Source: Lutraria lutraria (Eukaryota; Mollusca; Bivalvia; Venerida; Mactridae). From it: a DNA stretch of 64,000 bases. Made by a program: the position numbers and the translations under genes. Shown here piece by piece: positions 15,320-28,000 of this stretch. Position 1 is the stretch's first letter. Every line of letters starts with the position of its first letter. Under the pieces are notes generated by a model that had not been told where the DNA came from, searched no databases, and was given only the letters and a program-made list of their open reading frames with translations. The DNA is taken from NCBI GenBank assembly GCA_964023205.1, contig OZ026844.1, positions 33,713,326 through 33,777,325 on the forward strand. The letters are read 5' to 3'.

Positions 15320-15715
15320 GCAATGACTATAAGTTCTTGTCTACTAATGTCAGGACATCAATGATCAATTTAACTATGCTAGGCTTACTACTTATCACTT
15401 CTGTTAAGTTTCATGGAATACCTGCAAGAAGTTGCTGATAAATAGTCCTGACAAACTTTGCCTTTTGTATATACACTGTACATAAAAAAACAAAGGGCCA
15501 TAACTCAGTGAAAATTAATTCAAACAAAACCTACTTAACGCATGCACAACTTAGGCTTACTACTTATCACTTCTGTGAAGTTTCATTAAATTCCTGTTGT
15601 TGAAAAATTATCTGGACAAATTTTGTCTACAGACACACAGACTGACCGACATACTGACTGACAAGGGTGAATCCAATAGAGCCCCTATACTTTTCATATC
15701 TGGGGGTATAAAAGT
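15320..15715 (+). repeat. Interspersed repeat with internal duplication ('cataactcagtgaaaat' family), copy 1
   Basis: Two tandem units share 'ttactacttatcacttctgt' and 'aagtttcat'. The repeat ends with a run of gac/gact motifs and 'cttttcatatctgggggtat'. A better copy lies at 26404-26968. Confidence 0.6.
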
Positions 15716-17199
15716 GACCTTTTGAGCACAAGTGATTTTTTGTTATTATTCCCTTATTTCAGAGGTTTATTTGGCCAATTATAAAGAAAAATATGTGGTC
15801 ATAAGGTGTTGCCATTCATACAGTGGCTCTTAACAGTTAACTTATTTTCGACTTTATCTTCTTTGATACTCAAAGCTCAACTTAACCATTATTTTCTGAC
15901 TGTGCATTTTGTCAGTTCATGAAACACATTCCTTAACAAATACTTTCAATTAAGACCTTTACATGACAAGCTTTAATAGTGCAGAAAATTGTAGTTAAAT
16001 GGATATAATTTGAGATAAATAGTTGGTTCATGGTGCATACTATGTTATGTTGAACAGATTTAAAATACAATGTTATATAATGACTCACTTTAAGATATTT
16101 TTTATGACATTGGCTTAGTGCAAAACACATTCAATCTGATGCAATAGTGAACATTAGCTTAAGAGCCGAGCATGGGTAAGTAATGATTATGACATTGAGA
16201 TGTAGCATTTATTTAATGATTCGGAGACAGGGAAGGCAAAATTGTCCTCATTGACTAATTTGTTCACAGTTCAAGCACATACAATACATGTAGTTATATA
16301 ATCTTGTATATGTACAGTTAGTACTTATATTAGGCAATAAATTAATTTGACTATAATATCATGCATATAATCAGGGTATCTACATTTCTAGTTAAGCAGT
16401 AAAGTACTGGTACATTAACCAGCCATGGTCATGGTCCAGTGAACCTCAGTCGCAGGAGTTTTCTATGAAAACTTGACAAAAATATCTATTTCCCTACATT
16501 ACCGGGAAGATGCCAACACCTTGTCAGGATCGAGAAGATAGTTTTCTTACATAATCTGACATATCTTCTAGATTTACAATTTACAATGAATAAATGGACA
16601 CTTTTATATACAGTAGGCTAATAGAAAGTCCTGGATGAGAATTAATATAATTATAGGAAAGAATACTACGACAAAGTAATGTCAAGTAGCTGTTGAGTGC
16701 TCTCCCTTGACAAAATTTCATAAGAAAAATAACAGTCTCTATTACAATGTGATGTTAATAATTATGTGCCTGAGTCATCTCCCTTTTTAGATAAAAAAAC
16801 GTGATTAAGGAAAATAATTGTTACTTATTCACAAGCTTTGAAAAGCAAAACACACCAAAAACATTTTTTTTTTACTTATTCAACTATTAAATGTCATTTT
16901 GATGACAAGTCATATAAGATATTCTGTACACATCATTGTTCAGTGTGAGAAAAATCATTTTCTGGTATCCTATATTCTGCAGCAGTATGTACCCTTTCCT
17001 CCGCAAGTTAAAGAGGCATGCCCTTGAACTGTCGTATCTTGGTTTGCATTCACCAAAAATGTATTTACCTGTTAAACCAATTACTATTGAATAGTCAAAG
17101 AATATGCATTCAAAAATGACTCTATAATGTGTGCGTCGTTATTTATATGTCCATTTGAATAAAAGGTTATTGACAACAGCAATATTTCCGATTCATCTG
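15716..17199. other. AT-rich sequence, no supported gene
   Basis: No conserved exon or bounded repeat is recognised. This lies upstream of the proposed mucolipin promoter. Confidence 0.45.
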
Positions 17200-17431
17200 A
17201 AAATTTAACTGAGCAGGCACGATGCCTTTCAAAGCCAATCACATTGATATTTACATATAATTGTTCGATAGGATAAACTTTATATCGAAAAAATGAACAA
17301 TAATTACCATTTCACTGTTTGTTGACATTTTTCCACGATGTTTTTTGTTTTGACAGATCCAGAAAGGGTTGAGTTGTGAAGATGACAAATACTTTCTGAG
17401 GCTGAAATAGGCCGGTTTGGTAAATCTTGAA
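17200..17431 (+). promoter_or_regulatory. Candidate promoter and non-coding first exon of the mucolipin gene
   Basis: A consensus donor (gtaagtatt) begins at 17432, about 1.5 kb upstream of the acceptor that opens the 5'UTR segment at 18957. A CCAAT motif lies near 17235. The stretch before the donor has no long ORF, which suits a 5'UTR exon starting somewhere around 17330-17390. No TATA box or initiator is clear. This is inferred only from splice-site fit and position; transcript data would be needed to fix the start site. Confidence 0.35.
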
Positions 17432-17639
17432 GTAAGTATTTTGAGTAAACTAGTGGGATATTTCTATCTATTTTTACAGGGCTTTCTTTGATTTATGCTT
17501 AAAATGATAATAATTTGATCGCTATTCAAGACGCTTTAGTTCCAGGGTATGCCCTATTTAATGCTAACCTCCACCAAAATCACTGTACTCAGCTATTGAG
17601 CATGAGTGGTCTCAAGTCTGTAACCAAAGCTTTGCAAAA

Positions 17640-17720
17640 GTTGTGCTATGCCCAGGTTTCAAACTAATAACCCAATGTCCATAGACGAAACCTTCCACTA
17701 ATTGAGCTAGCAGTTGAATT
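17640..17720 (-). repeat. tRNA-derived SINE head
   Basis: On the minus strand an A-box-like TAGCTCAATTAGTGG is followed, at tRNA-like spacing, by a B-box-like GTTTGAAACCTGGGC. It lies in the proposed first intron of the mucolipin gene. There is no intact cloverleaf, so it is not a tRNA gene. Confidence 0.5.
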
Positions 17721-18956
17721 AAACAAAGTGCATTGAAGAACTTAAAGGGCTCTGAAAAGGTCTTTGTTTTGTAGAAATCTAAAAACACACCTGTAGTGTT
17801 TCCTTAAAGCTAAAGTACACAAAGGTTTTGATTATCAAACAGCTAGGTCATACTTGAACAGCAATAAACTCATATGGATAAGATCAAATTAATATTAATA
17901 TACGACTATAAAAATTTGACTGCAACCATAGATGACTGTTTGTTAACATAAATTTACCCGAGCACACATTCTGAATATTTTGAATATTTGTTTTTTTCTT
18001 TTTAACTTTGTTTTCATTGTAACCCACATTACTTATTGCGCAGTTTCTGTTTGAATAAACAAAAAAGGTGATTTCAAAGAATAATTTGCATTTTTAGAGG
18101 AAAATTGCATGAAATGAGATTTTATTACCAGTATTTTTAATGTATTATTTTGCAATTTTGGTGCAACAAAACACTTGCTTTTGATACTCAGTTTTCAACA
18201 AAAAAGGTAAAAATCATCCTTTTGTCACAAAGCTGCAAGTTTTAATTCCATTTATTTTTTCAGCAAACCCAAGTTTTTAACAATGTGGTTATTATAAAAG
18301 TCTACATTACATGCAGCTGGACCACAGTTCAATGTAGAATTTGTTGACTTACATAAGGTAAGAGTATTTTTACTGAAAGTTTCTATATAGTCCGTTAATA
18401 ACTTAAAGCACTTTATTATTGTGTGTTTATGATTTATATAATTATGATTTTGGTACATTGATTGAAACAAATTTTTGTTCATTCTTAACATTTTGGAGAA
18501 TTACATAAGGCATTAAAATATTTCTCTGTTTCTATAGTTACATGTTCATTAATTAAAAACAGGTTATGGTAGGGAAATGTATCGTTCCTAAGGCCTAATA
18601 AATAGTGAGGTTTGCTAGGAAGAATTAGGGAAGGTCGGGTAACCAGAAACAAACAAAAAATTATACCTAAATGTTTATCAATTAATGAAGTTTAGCATTA
18701 TAGCCATATCAGAATGCTTAAAACTATTTAAAACTGAGCTTTTTGTACTTAAATTAACAAGGAAATTGCCAGTTGACTATGGAATGAGGGATGCTTTAAG
18801 TGACAGGAGCTATCCTTAGAACACTGGTTATGTCAAATACTAATCAAATGGAAGACTAAGTCCTTCAATGCATTTGCTGTTGTTGCGTTTTATCGTTGAT
18901 TATGACTACTGTACACATTATCTGGAGTTAAATGACATAATATATATTTCTTCTAG
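17721..18956. other. Probable 5'UTR intron of the mucolipin gene
   Basis: AT-rich sequence between the candidate first-exon donor (17432) and the acceptor at 18956. No element or ORF of note is visible apart from the SINE head just upstream. Confidence 0.4.
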
Positions 18957-19035
18957 GATTGAAAATACGACTTCTCTATTGTGACAGCAACACGGTATTA
19001 TTAAGAAGCTGATTAATCAATTTTCTAATAACACC
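18957..19035 (+). other. TRPML: 5'UTR part of mucolipin coding exon 1
   Basis: An acceptor (ttcttctag) ends at 18956 and the sequence runs into the start codon at 19036. An in-frame TGA at 18982-18984, with no ATG between it and 19036, shows the coding region cannot start further upstream in this exon. That supports both the start choice and an untranslated leader here. Confidence 0.6.
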
Positions 19036-19069
19036 ATGGAAGCTGAATCAATCCCAGAACAAACAAAAG
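19036..19069 (+). CDS. TRPML: Mucolipin exon 1 (residues 1-11)
   Basis: The exon encodes MEAESIPEQTK plus one base and ends at a consensus donor (gtgagt). It forms the start of an acidic, Gln-rich cytosolic N-terminus. Start context is ACACCATGG. The leftover G joins AA of exon 2 to make Glu-12. Confidence 0.8.
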
Positions 19070-22000
19070 GTGAGTTAACCCTCTAACCTTTCTATATTTA
19101 ATATTATTATCAAAAATTGTAAATCAATAACTAAGTATTTGTTTGATTGTTTTAATTAGTTGTTACAATGCTTACAGACAGTGTTTTCAGGGGCTATTTT
19201 TACTAAGAAAGTAACACTTCCCCTTGGGAAACAAGCTGAGCATCTTCTCTTTTTCCATAAACTCCCTGATTTTTATATGTTTGGCATATCTGGCACCCTT
19301 CCTGCTTACAAACAGTGTTTTTACTAAGAAAGTAACACTGTAGCACAGTGTCTTCCCATTTGAAAATAAGCTGAGCATCTTCTCCATTTCTGTAAAACAC
19401 CCTTGGTTTTTGATATGTTTGGCAGTAATAATAATATATTACAAGGCCCCAGATAAAGGACGTATTTGCGTAAATACCCATTAGTTTTCCGGAAATATAC
19501 ATAAAAAAGATTTCTAGAGTTTACCAATATGCATGTAAAATCCCAGATCTGCGTTTTACTGGATTAAAATGTGTAACTATCAAATTAAACAGAACAGAAC
19601 ATATTTTTATTTTCAAAGACGTGTACAAAGTACATAGTCATATACACAGTAACAAACATATTTACATACATGGATAACATGGTAAACAGACAATAGAAAT
19701 AAATAAAGAAGTACATGTACATAGAAACATGTTGTAAACATAATTAATTAAAAAGGATGGTTGCTCTTAGCTCTAATACATTTTTAATATACAGAGGGAT
19801 TTTATGTAATTTTATATTATTTTCACTTTGTAGAAGTTTAATAAATTTAAACATGGAGGGCCTAGTGACATAGTAATTAGGAATATATTTTCTTCGTAAT
19901 TCAGTAAAACTGGGGCAAATACAAATAAAATGAAAAGTATCTTCTAAATATTGTATGTTGCAACATAAACAATAACGTAGGTTCCTGTCTATTCTTTCTC
20001 TACCATAACGACCGGTTGTAACATGAAGTGGTAATAGGGAAAGTCTAAGTTTAGTAAAAATTTGATTAAGTATACATGGTACAATGTAATGTATCTAAGT
20101 AGTTTTTCTAACATATACTTATTTAAAATTACAATATGTATCTAGAGCAGGACTTTGGTTTATACCACCTGACCACTCTTGAATGAACATATCAATAGCA
20201 CGTTCTTTAAAATATTTAAGGAAAAACTTAAATTAACTGATGAATAATTTTCAAATACATCAGTGAATCCATGACTATTTTACAATTGATTAACATTATA
20301 CGCCCAGTTTATTTGCCATTGTAACAATCAAAAATGCCTTGTTGTTAAACTTTTCTGAGTATGATGTTGTCAGTATTTAACAATTTATTTTGTTATTCTA
20401 ACATATCAAGAAATATATAAAGGGTATCTCCCAAGTTCACCATATGTTCCGTTAGAACACGTATTAATTGTCACTCTTAGCATTTTTTTGCAGAATTTAA
20501 GGTGAATTTTTTCAATTGTTTTAGATTTGCTATTTCCCCATACCTCACTAGCATATCCTAGAAAGGAACCTACAAAATAGTCGAACAAACCACATAGTAG
20601 TTTAGGCTTCATTGGAAGTTTTTTACAATTTGATAAGAGAACATTTAATACTTTGCTTTACCGGCAAGATACTCATGGTTTAACGAAAATTTCCTCTATG
20701 ATTAAATACAGTTCCTAAATAGTTAAAATCATTTACAGCTTCAATTATATTGTTGTTGTGAGTCCAATATTCATTCTGTCAAAGACCACCTTGTTTTCTA
20801 AAGACTACGATTTTTCGTTTTGTTAAGGTCGGTCACAACCCACCGTGCGTGTTTTAAGTCTGTACGTTTTTGGGGGAGGCCACGGTGCATATTACTACTT
20901 CTTCCCTGCTCTTGCCACTACCTTCCCTTGTTTTCAGAACATGGGAAGGTAGTGGCAAGAGCAGGGAAGAAGTAGTAATATGCGCTTCATTTGTATGGTT
21001 GCGTAAGGTGTACTTACATGACCCGTACGCCACGGCTGGCCATTAGCGGTTGCGTGCATCGTACGTTGCACACGTGGTGAGTTACACATGCTTACAACTT
21101 ACTATCGTCGTGCGATCACCACGTTATCGAACAAAGGCCGTACTTGCACGTGCTGTTTGCGAACCTCGTCCTTTTTTACTCGTAGGTTTTAAGTGCATGC
21201 AAGTACGATGAACATGATTACTGGGATAAAAATGTAGCCCGACCGCAGGCCGATTGCAGCGAAAATTCCTCATGCACTAAAAATGCTACCATCGTTACCA
21301 TTTAAAAATCTGAAATACCCCCTCAACAAGAATTAAGGGGTGAAATACCCCCTGCTTAAATATTTATCTGGAGCCCTGTATCATCTGGTACCCTTCCCTG
21401 GTGGACTAGTTCTATCCAGTTCCCATCCCTAATCCGATTCCCATCCCTGCTGGACCGGTTCAATCTGGCTCCAATCTCTGCTGAACCTGTTGTCCCTAGT
21501 GGATCAGATGTATCCAATTCCAATCCATGGTGCATCAGTTCTATCTGGCTTGCGCCCCTGGTGGACCAGTTCAACATGCTATCTTTCTACTCTCCACCCC
21601 ATTAGAACACTATTATCTCGTAGGTGGACCAGTCAAGAAAAAATTGAAACCAATTCATGAGAACAAATTTTTTTTTATAGACTTGTTAGGGTTGGGCTTT
21701 TTCAACTGCTAGGCTATGCTACATACCCTTTTGAGTTGGACTCCCCCAGGGACACTATATTATGTCCCCTACCTACATTTTGTTTGTGTCTGTGTTAAGG
21801 GTCTGATTGTGTTTTGGAGAAGGTTGATATTTTGTGTATAGTTCAATTTTTTTATAGTCAAGATCGAATATTGGACCATACCATTGTAAAGGTAATCACT
21901 GTAAATTGATTGCCAAAATAAGTTTAAATCCGTAGTGAAGTGTCATGCATTCACGTGAACCAGAGTCATGGTGTATTGGATAAAGTGGCATGTACATATG

Positions 22001-25000
22001 TGATATTTTTGCAAAATGAAGATGTGAGTGGTTCGATTTCAGTCAGTGGCACTTCCTTTTTATGTTATCATAATTCATAAATATCGCGAATAATTGCTGA
22101 GTTTTATATATTCGAAAATGGGTATGTCCGAAAATAGGCAACTTAAGTCAGTACTAGTATTTTATTGTAGAATAATCATTTTAGTTAATATGATGAAAGC
22201 AATATATTAACAATAAACATATACCTTAAATGTTTAATTTTTTTAAGTTTACATAACAGTCATATTCTAACTAGAGTAACAGTATTTCTTTACATTTTTT
22301 CAGAAACCCAAGAACAAAAAGAACAAAAAGAGTCCAATAAACTTAGAAAGTTACTGGAGTTTTATTTTTCTCCTGCGTTAAGAAGGAAAAACCATGTCTG
22401 CTCGTTTCATCTCATCTATTTTTTGGTCTTTATGGTTCAGGTAATCAAGGTTGGCTTGATAACAGGACAGGTAAGATATTTTGTGTTTATGTTTTTCTGT
22501 TGTTTAACGGCCCATTCTGCTGCTGTGCTCATTTCAGAGCCTCCCCAGAGAGAGGGAGATAAGACACAAGAGAAATGGACCATCATATACCTACTTTCAA
22601 ATTTTTGTTCCTGGTTCTATATTGGGTCCAGTTTGAAGCACGATAGATGCCATGCCCTTTTTCTTGTGATTTTCTAAACGATGTACTTGACTCAGTAGTT
22701 TGGATGGGGACATTGAAAAAGTGTCCCCGTATTATCAAAAGGTGGAGCTGAGATTCGAACCCATGAACTTTTATTTAGTAGCCCAGTGCGTTACCACTAG
22801 ATGACCTATTACCCCTTTGGTAAGTTTGTAATTAATATGTACATACAAATGTAGTTGATAAGGCTAGGTTCAATAAACCCTAAAATTGAGATTTCAACAC
22901 TCAAAAAATCGTTTGTATTCACAACTTTACAAGACAAGGAACCTGGTTTCCACTTACCCAGGGTTTTCATTAAATTTTCCAGTAAGAAGCTGAACCTTGA
23001 TTGAAGGTGGTTTCCCATGCTCATTTACAACATTGTGAGTGATATATTTAGGATTTCTAGGTGGCCAACTTGGTCTCTGGCTGTCTCCTATTGAAAAACT
23101 GCTAACCCAAAAATATATTGTCATTACCCGTAGGTCAGCAAACTATTTTTCTGAGCTCAGAGATGTAGCTCATACAAATATCAGCAAAAAAAGTCAAGGG
23201 CCAGCAACAAATGAAAGTATCTGTCAAGGTAGTGGAAAACAAGGAAATCTTTTTAAGCACCATGACAAAATTATTCTTGAAGAATTCAGTATTTGTGGCA
23301 TTTAATCTAATTGATCAATTATACTCATACCTAGAAACACATAAATTTAGCAACAAAATAAGTTTATAATGAGATTGAGTTCTACACTTAGAGACTGTCA
23401 ACAAATTTTGCTACAAGCTTATTTTTACAGTCCATCGTAAGGGAGACAATCCAATAATAAATTGGCATTTATATCAAGAATGATCTTTTGCAAATATTTT
23501 TAAATTAAGATTGCATGTTGTCTCTCATTTCTTTTTTGTGAAACCCGCATGGTTTCCTTAATCTCTTTAACTTAATATTTTATATCATACTACAAGGTTT
23601 AGAGAGAATGTAAATGAATACATGCATGAAACATAAAATGAGCACACAAAAATCAAGACAGAATCTCATTCACTGCAATGCTCAAAGAAATGATGGTAAA
23701 TGAACAATATTCCATGTCATATTATACAGTGTAATACTTGCATATTGCATTTATTGAAAATGCTGAATGTCAATATTTTGTGAACAGGCAAGTTATGTCC
23801 TATTCTGCATGTTTCACTACTGATTAAATCTGGGTATGGCAAAATGCTTTGATTTTTAAAAGACTAATTAAAGAGTTTCTTGTAATAATTTTGCATTGTT
23901 ATCAGTAATGTCTTTTATAATACTATAAGAACTGATCGGCTAGTACAATTTTTTCAAGAAACACATTTTCAACCAAAAAGTATAATTTGATTTATATTTC
24001 AAAACAAGAGTGCCAGGTCACAAAATATGTCCATCAAAAGTAATTTTTCAATGCATCAAGGGCCATAACTAAGAAGTGCCTGGGCCAATTGGACTGGTTA
24101 TCGAACTTGACCAAGATCCCATGGTCATAAACAGGTTTGATGAGGATCCAAATGAAACTGTCTGAATTAGAGAGTGGACACCAATGAGGACGACGCCCGC
24201 CCGACCACCCACCCACCAACCCACCATGTGTGTTCCCATAATACAGCCTGTTTCTCAAACAGGCGTATAAAAATAAACAAGAGGGCCACATTGGCCCTTT
24301 ATCGCTCACCTGAGAACCAAGGCCAATAATCAATGACCAGGTAATATAGTTTCCATCTCGTAAAACTCATTTTTACGTAGATTTTGAGATCAAAACCAAC
24401 AATGAAGGTATAATACCGTTAAACAAGCTAAAACATAGCAAATTTTCTAATCCAAGGGTCCATAACTCTTGAAGTTGTGGTCCGATTCCACCCATAACTT
24501 AACATGTCCAAAACCATAAGGTAATACACATTCATTGTAAATATGATTAGGATCGGTGAATAAATGAAGGCGCTAGAGTGTAAACAAGCTAAAATATAGC
24601 AAATTTGCTAAGTCAAGGGCCCATAACTCTTGAAGATGTGGTCCGATTCCGCCCATAATCGAACTTGTTCGAGATCTTTTGGTTATACTCATTTACTGAA
24701 AATATTATTAGGATCGGTGTATAAATGAAGGCGCTAGTGTGTAAACAAGCTAAAATATAGCAAATTTTCAAAATCAAGGGCCCATAACTCTTGAAGTTTG
24801 GGTCCGATTCCGTCCATAATCAAACTTGTCCAAGATCTTTTGGTTATACATATATACTGAAAATATTATTAGGATCAGTGAATAAATGTAGGTGCTAGAG
24901 TGTAAACAAGCTAAAATATAGCAAATTTTCAAATTCAAGGGCCCATAACTCTTGAAGTTCTGGTCCGATTCCGCCCATAATCGAACTTGTCCAAGATCTC

Positions 25001-28000
25001 TTGGTTATACACATTTACTGAAAATATGATTAGGATTGGTGAATAAATGAATGCGCTAGAGTGTAAACAAACTCAAATATAGTAAATTTTCTAAGTCAAG
25101 GGCCATAACTCTTGAAGTTCTGGTCCGATATTGCCCATAATCGAACTTGTCCAAGATCTTTTGGTAATACACATTTACTGAAAATATGATCAGGATTAGT
25201 GAATAAATGAAGACGCTAGAGTGTAAACAAGCTAAATATAGCAAATTTTGTAATTCAAGGGCCCATAACTCTAGAAGTTATTATCAGATTTTGCCCATAA
25301 TCGAACTTAGCTGAGACATTGTGGCCATATACATTGTGAGCAAGTTTAATCAAGATTCCTAAAGAGTTGCAGTTGCTAGAGTGTAAACAAACTAATTGTG
25401 GACGGACGACGGACGCCGGACATTCACCGATCCTAAAAGCTCACCTGATGAATCAGGTGAGCTAAAAAATTTGCACAAATATACACACATTTCAGATGCT
25501 AAGTTTTGGATATGACCGTGCAAACTTCAGCCAATTGGTTAACAGAGGACATTTAACTCTTCGCCACATGCTTTTGGAGAACTGGTCGGCAAGTAAGTAT
25601 AAAAATTTGCACAATTCTTAATTTGTTATTGGTAAATGTTCATGGCCATCTCTATCATTTGTTAACAGTCTCACATACATTTGAGCTAAATCAGGGCACT
25701 GAAATAGAAGGGTCTGGAATCGCGCTCTTCAGGCACCTATCTCAGCATTAACATCAAGTCGTGCTGTCGATACTTATCCATTTAATCAAAAACAAAATAA
25801 AGAAAATTAAAAGCAAAATTATGGCGGTACAAAGTAATGATCTTACTAAAACTTGCTGTAAGCATTTTAGAGGGAGGTGATTATTAAAGATGGAATTAAT
25901 TACAAAAATCCCAAGTTCTTAACCTATAACGACTGGTCAAAATGACGACTTCATCAAAAAGACTCAAATTCAGGTTTAGCCAGTACTTAGCATCGGATAA
26001 AAATATAAAGAGTAACTGCATGATGGGCTTTAAACATCTTTTGAAGACATGAAATTAATTCCGACTACATCACAATATGATTTAATAGGGTTGTACTTGC
26101 TTACGATTGATACATGTTTTTTAGATAACAATCTATACGTGTTTTTGTCCGAATTTCGTAATAAATAAGTTCATCTTATCCAAAGAAATCTGTCAAATTG
26201 GAAGAAGATAATTACCATCAAACTTTTCATGAACTTTGTACCAATAATATTATCAATAACTAGTGTTTTATACTGTTTTACAATGGCGGATGTTCTGTAA
26301 CGCAATCACGCAATCATCGCACGACGGGTAAATTAAACATGTCAAGACCATTCATTTGAAAGACCCCGGCTAAATTAAGTATTTATAAGACTATAACTAT
26401 GATAAACTAGAGCTGTCACAGAGGTGACTAATACCCCCGCCGCCGCTTTGACACTAAGAATGTGATAGTACACTATACGGCTAAGTTCAAGGGGACATAA
26501 CTCTGAAATGAGTGGATCACTGGGTATGAAAATTGTGTCTTACAAAGTTTGCCTATTGTATACACTGTATAAAAAAACAAAGGGCTATAACTCAGTGAAA
26601 ATCAATCCAAAATGAAATATTATTTAAGCATGTACAACTAGACCTACTACTGATCACTTCTGCAAAGTTTCATTGAAATTTTGTAAGTAGTTGCTGAGAA
26701 ATTGTCCGAACAAATTTTCTCTATTGTATATACTGTATAAAAAAACAAAGGGCTATAACTCAGTAAAAATCAATCCAAATGAAATATTATTTAAGCATGC
26801 ACAACTAGACCTACTACTGATCACTTCTGTGAAGTTTCATTGGAATCCTGTAAGCAGGTGCTGAGAAATTGTCCGGACAAAATCGTGTCTGCAGACGCAC
26901 GGACTGATCGACCGACCGTCAAGCGTAAATCCAATATAGCCCCCGTATATTTCATATCTAGGGGTTTAATAATTTATAATGCATATAGGAATATACTGTA
27001 ACACAAAATAATATTGTAATACTCATTACAAAAGCTTGCCCACTTAGTCAGGCAGAGTGATAGGCCTATGGATTTCAGGTCATAAATTTGAACTCTGGCT
27101 GCAGTGCATGCTATCATGATAACATTACATCTTAAGTCATTTGTCATCCAGCACTCACTTTAAATGTGGAGGAGCATAGTAAGAACTGGTATGGAATCCA
27201 GGAATACTGACTAGTGTTAAACCTGTGTTAGCGGCCACCTCTGAATAAAACCACCATGGGAATAAAGGCAATTCTTTAAATAAACATCATTGATTATTTA
27301 GAACAAAATGACCTCTAAAGAAAGGTCACTTATCAATAAAGTTCACATCATGTCTTTCCAATGGGCAGCCATTGTTCATAAGTTTAATAGTTGGAATATT
27401 ACTGTAGCACAGTCGACAACCTACATCTTAATTAAAGTGCTGGACACACATGACATATTGGACAAAATTTGGTGTATATTACAGATAGAGAGACACCACC
27501 TTATCCACCTACAATAGGAGAGTTTGCTGTGTACAGACTTGTTGATGCAGAAAGTGGAATAAATTATGCAGTATCAAATGTAGGTACATGTATATGTACA
27601 TCATTCTGTAAATGTCCCTTTATTTAATCCTTTAATGCTAACAGAAGTTTTTCATTACACAAATGTCTTTCTGTACAATTTCAGAGAAATAAATGGCCTC
27701 TGGAGCCAAACACATTCCTCGACAATGATAGATCATTAGTCACCGGACATAAGTCGGTACTTTTATATACAGAATATTATAGCCAAAAAACATACAAAAC
27801 AGCTCATATCAATTTTCTCTGGCTAATTTAACTTGCATGAAATCTCTCACTGCGACATTACCCACCCATATGAACAAAATAATACAAAATTCTGGGGGGG
27901 GGGGGGGGGGGGGGGACCTTTGAACAGTCTGTAGAAAAACATACACACACAGAGTTTATCAGAAAAACTCAAGCAATTATATTTGATCTTTGACTCATTT

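Noticed and set aside
27685..27830. Open stretch after a 'ttcag' acceptor (RNKWPLEPNTFLDNDRS...) as a mucolipin exon
   Set aside because: Exon 4 ends in phase 0 and joins directly to exon 5 at 30568 with family-like sequence; this stretch has no matching family segment.
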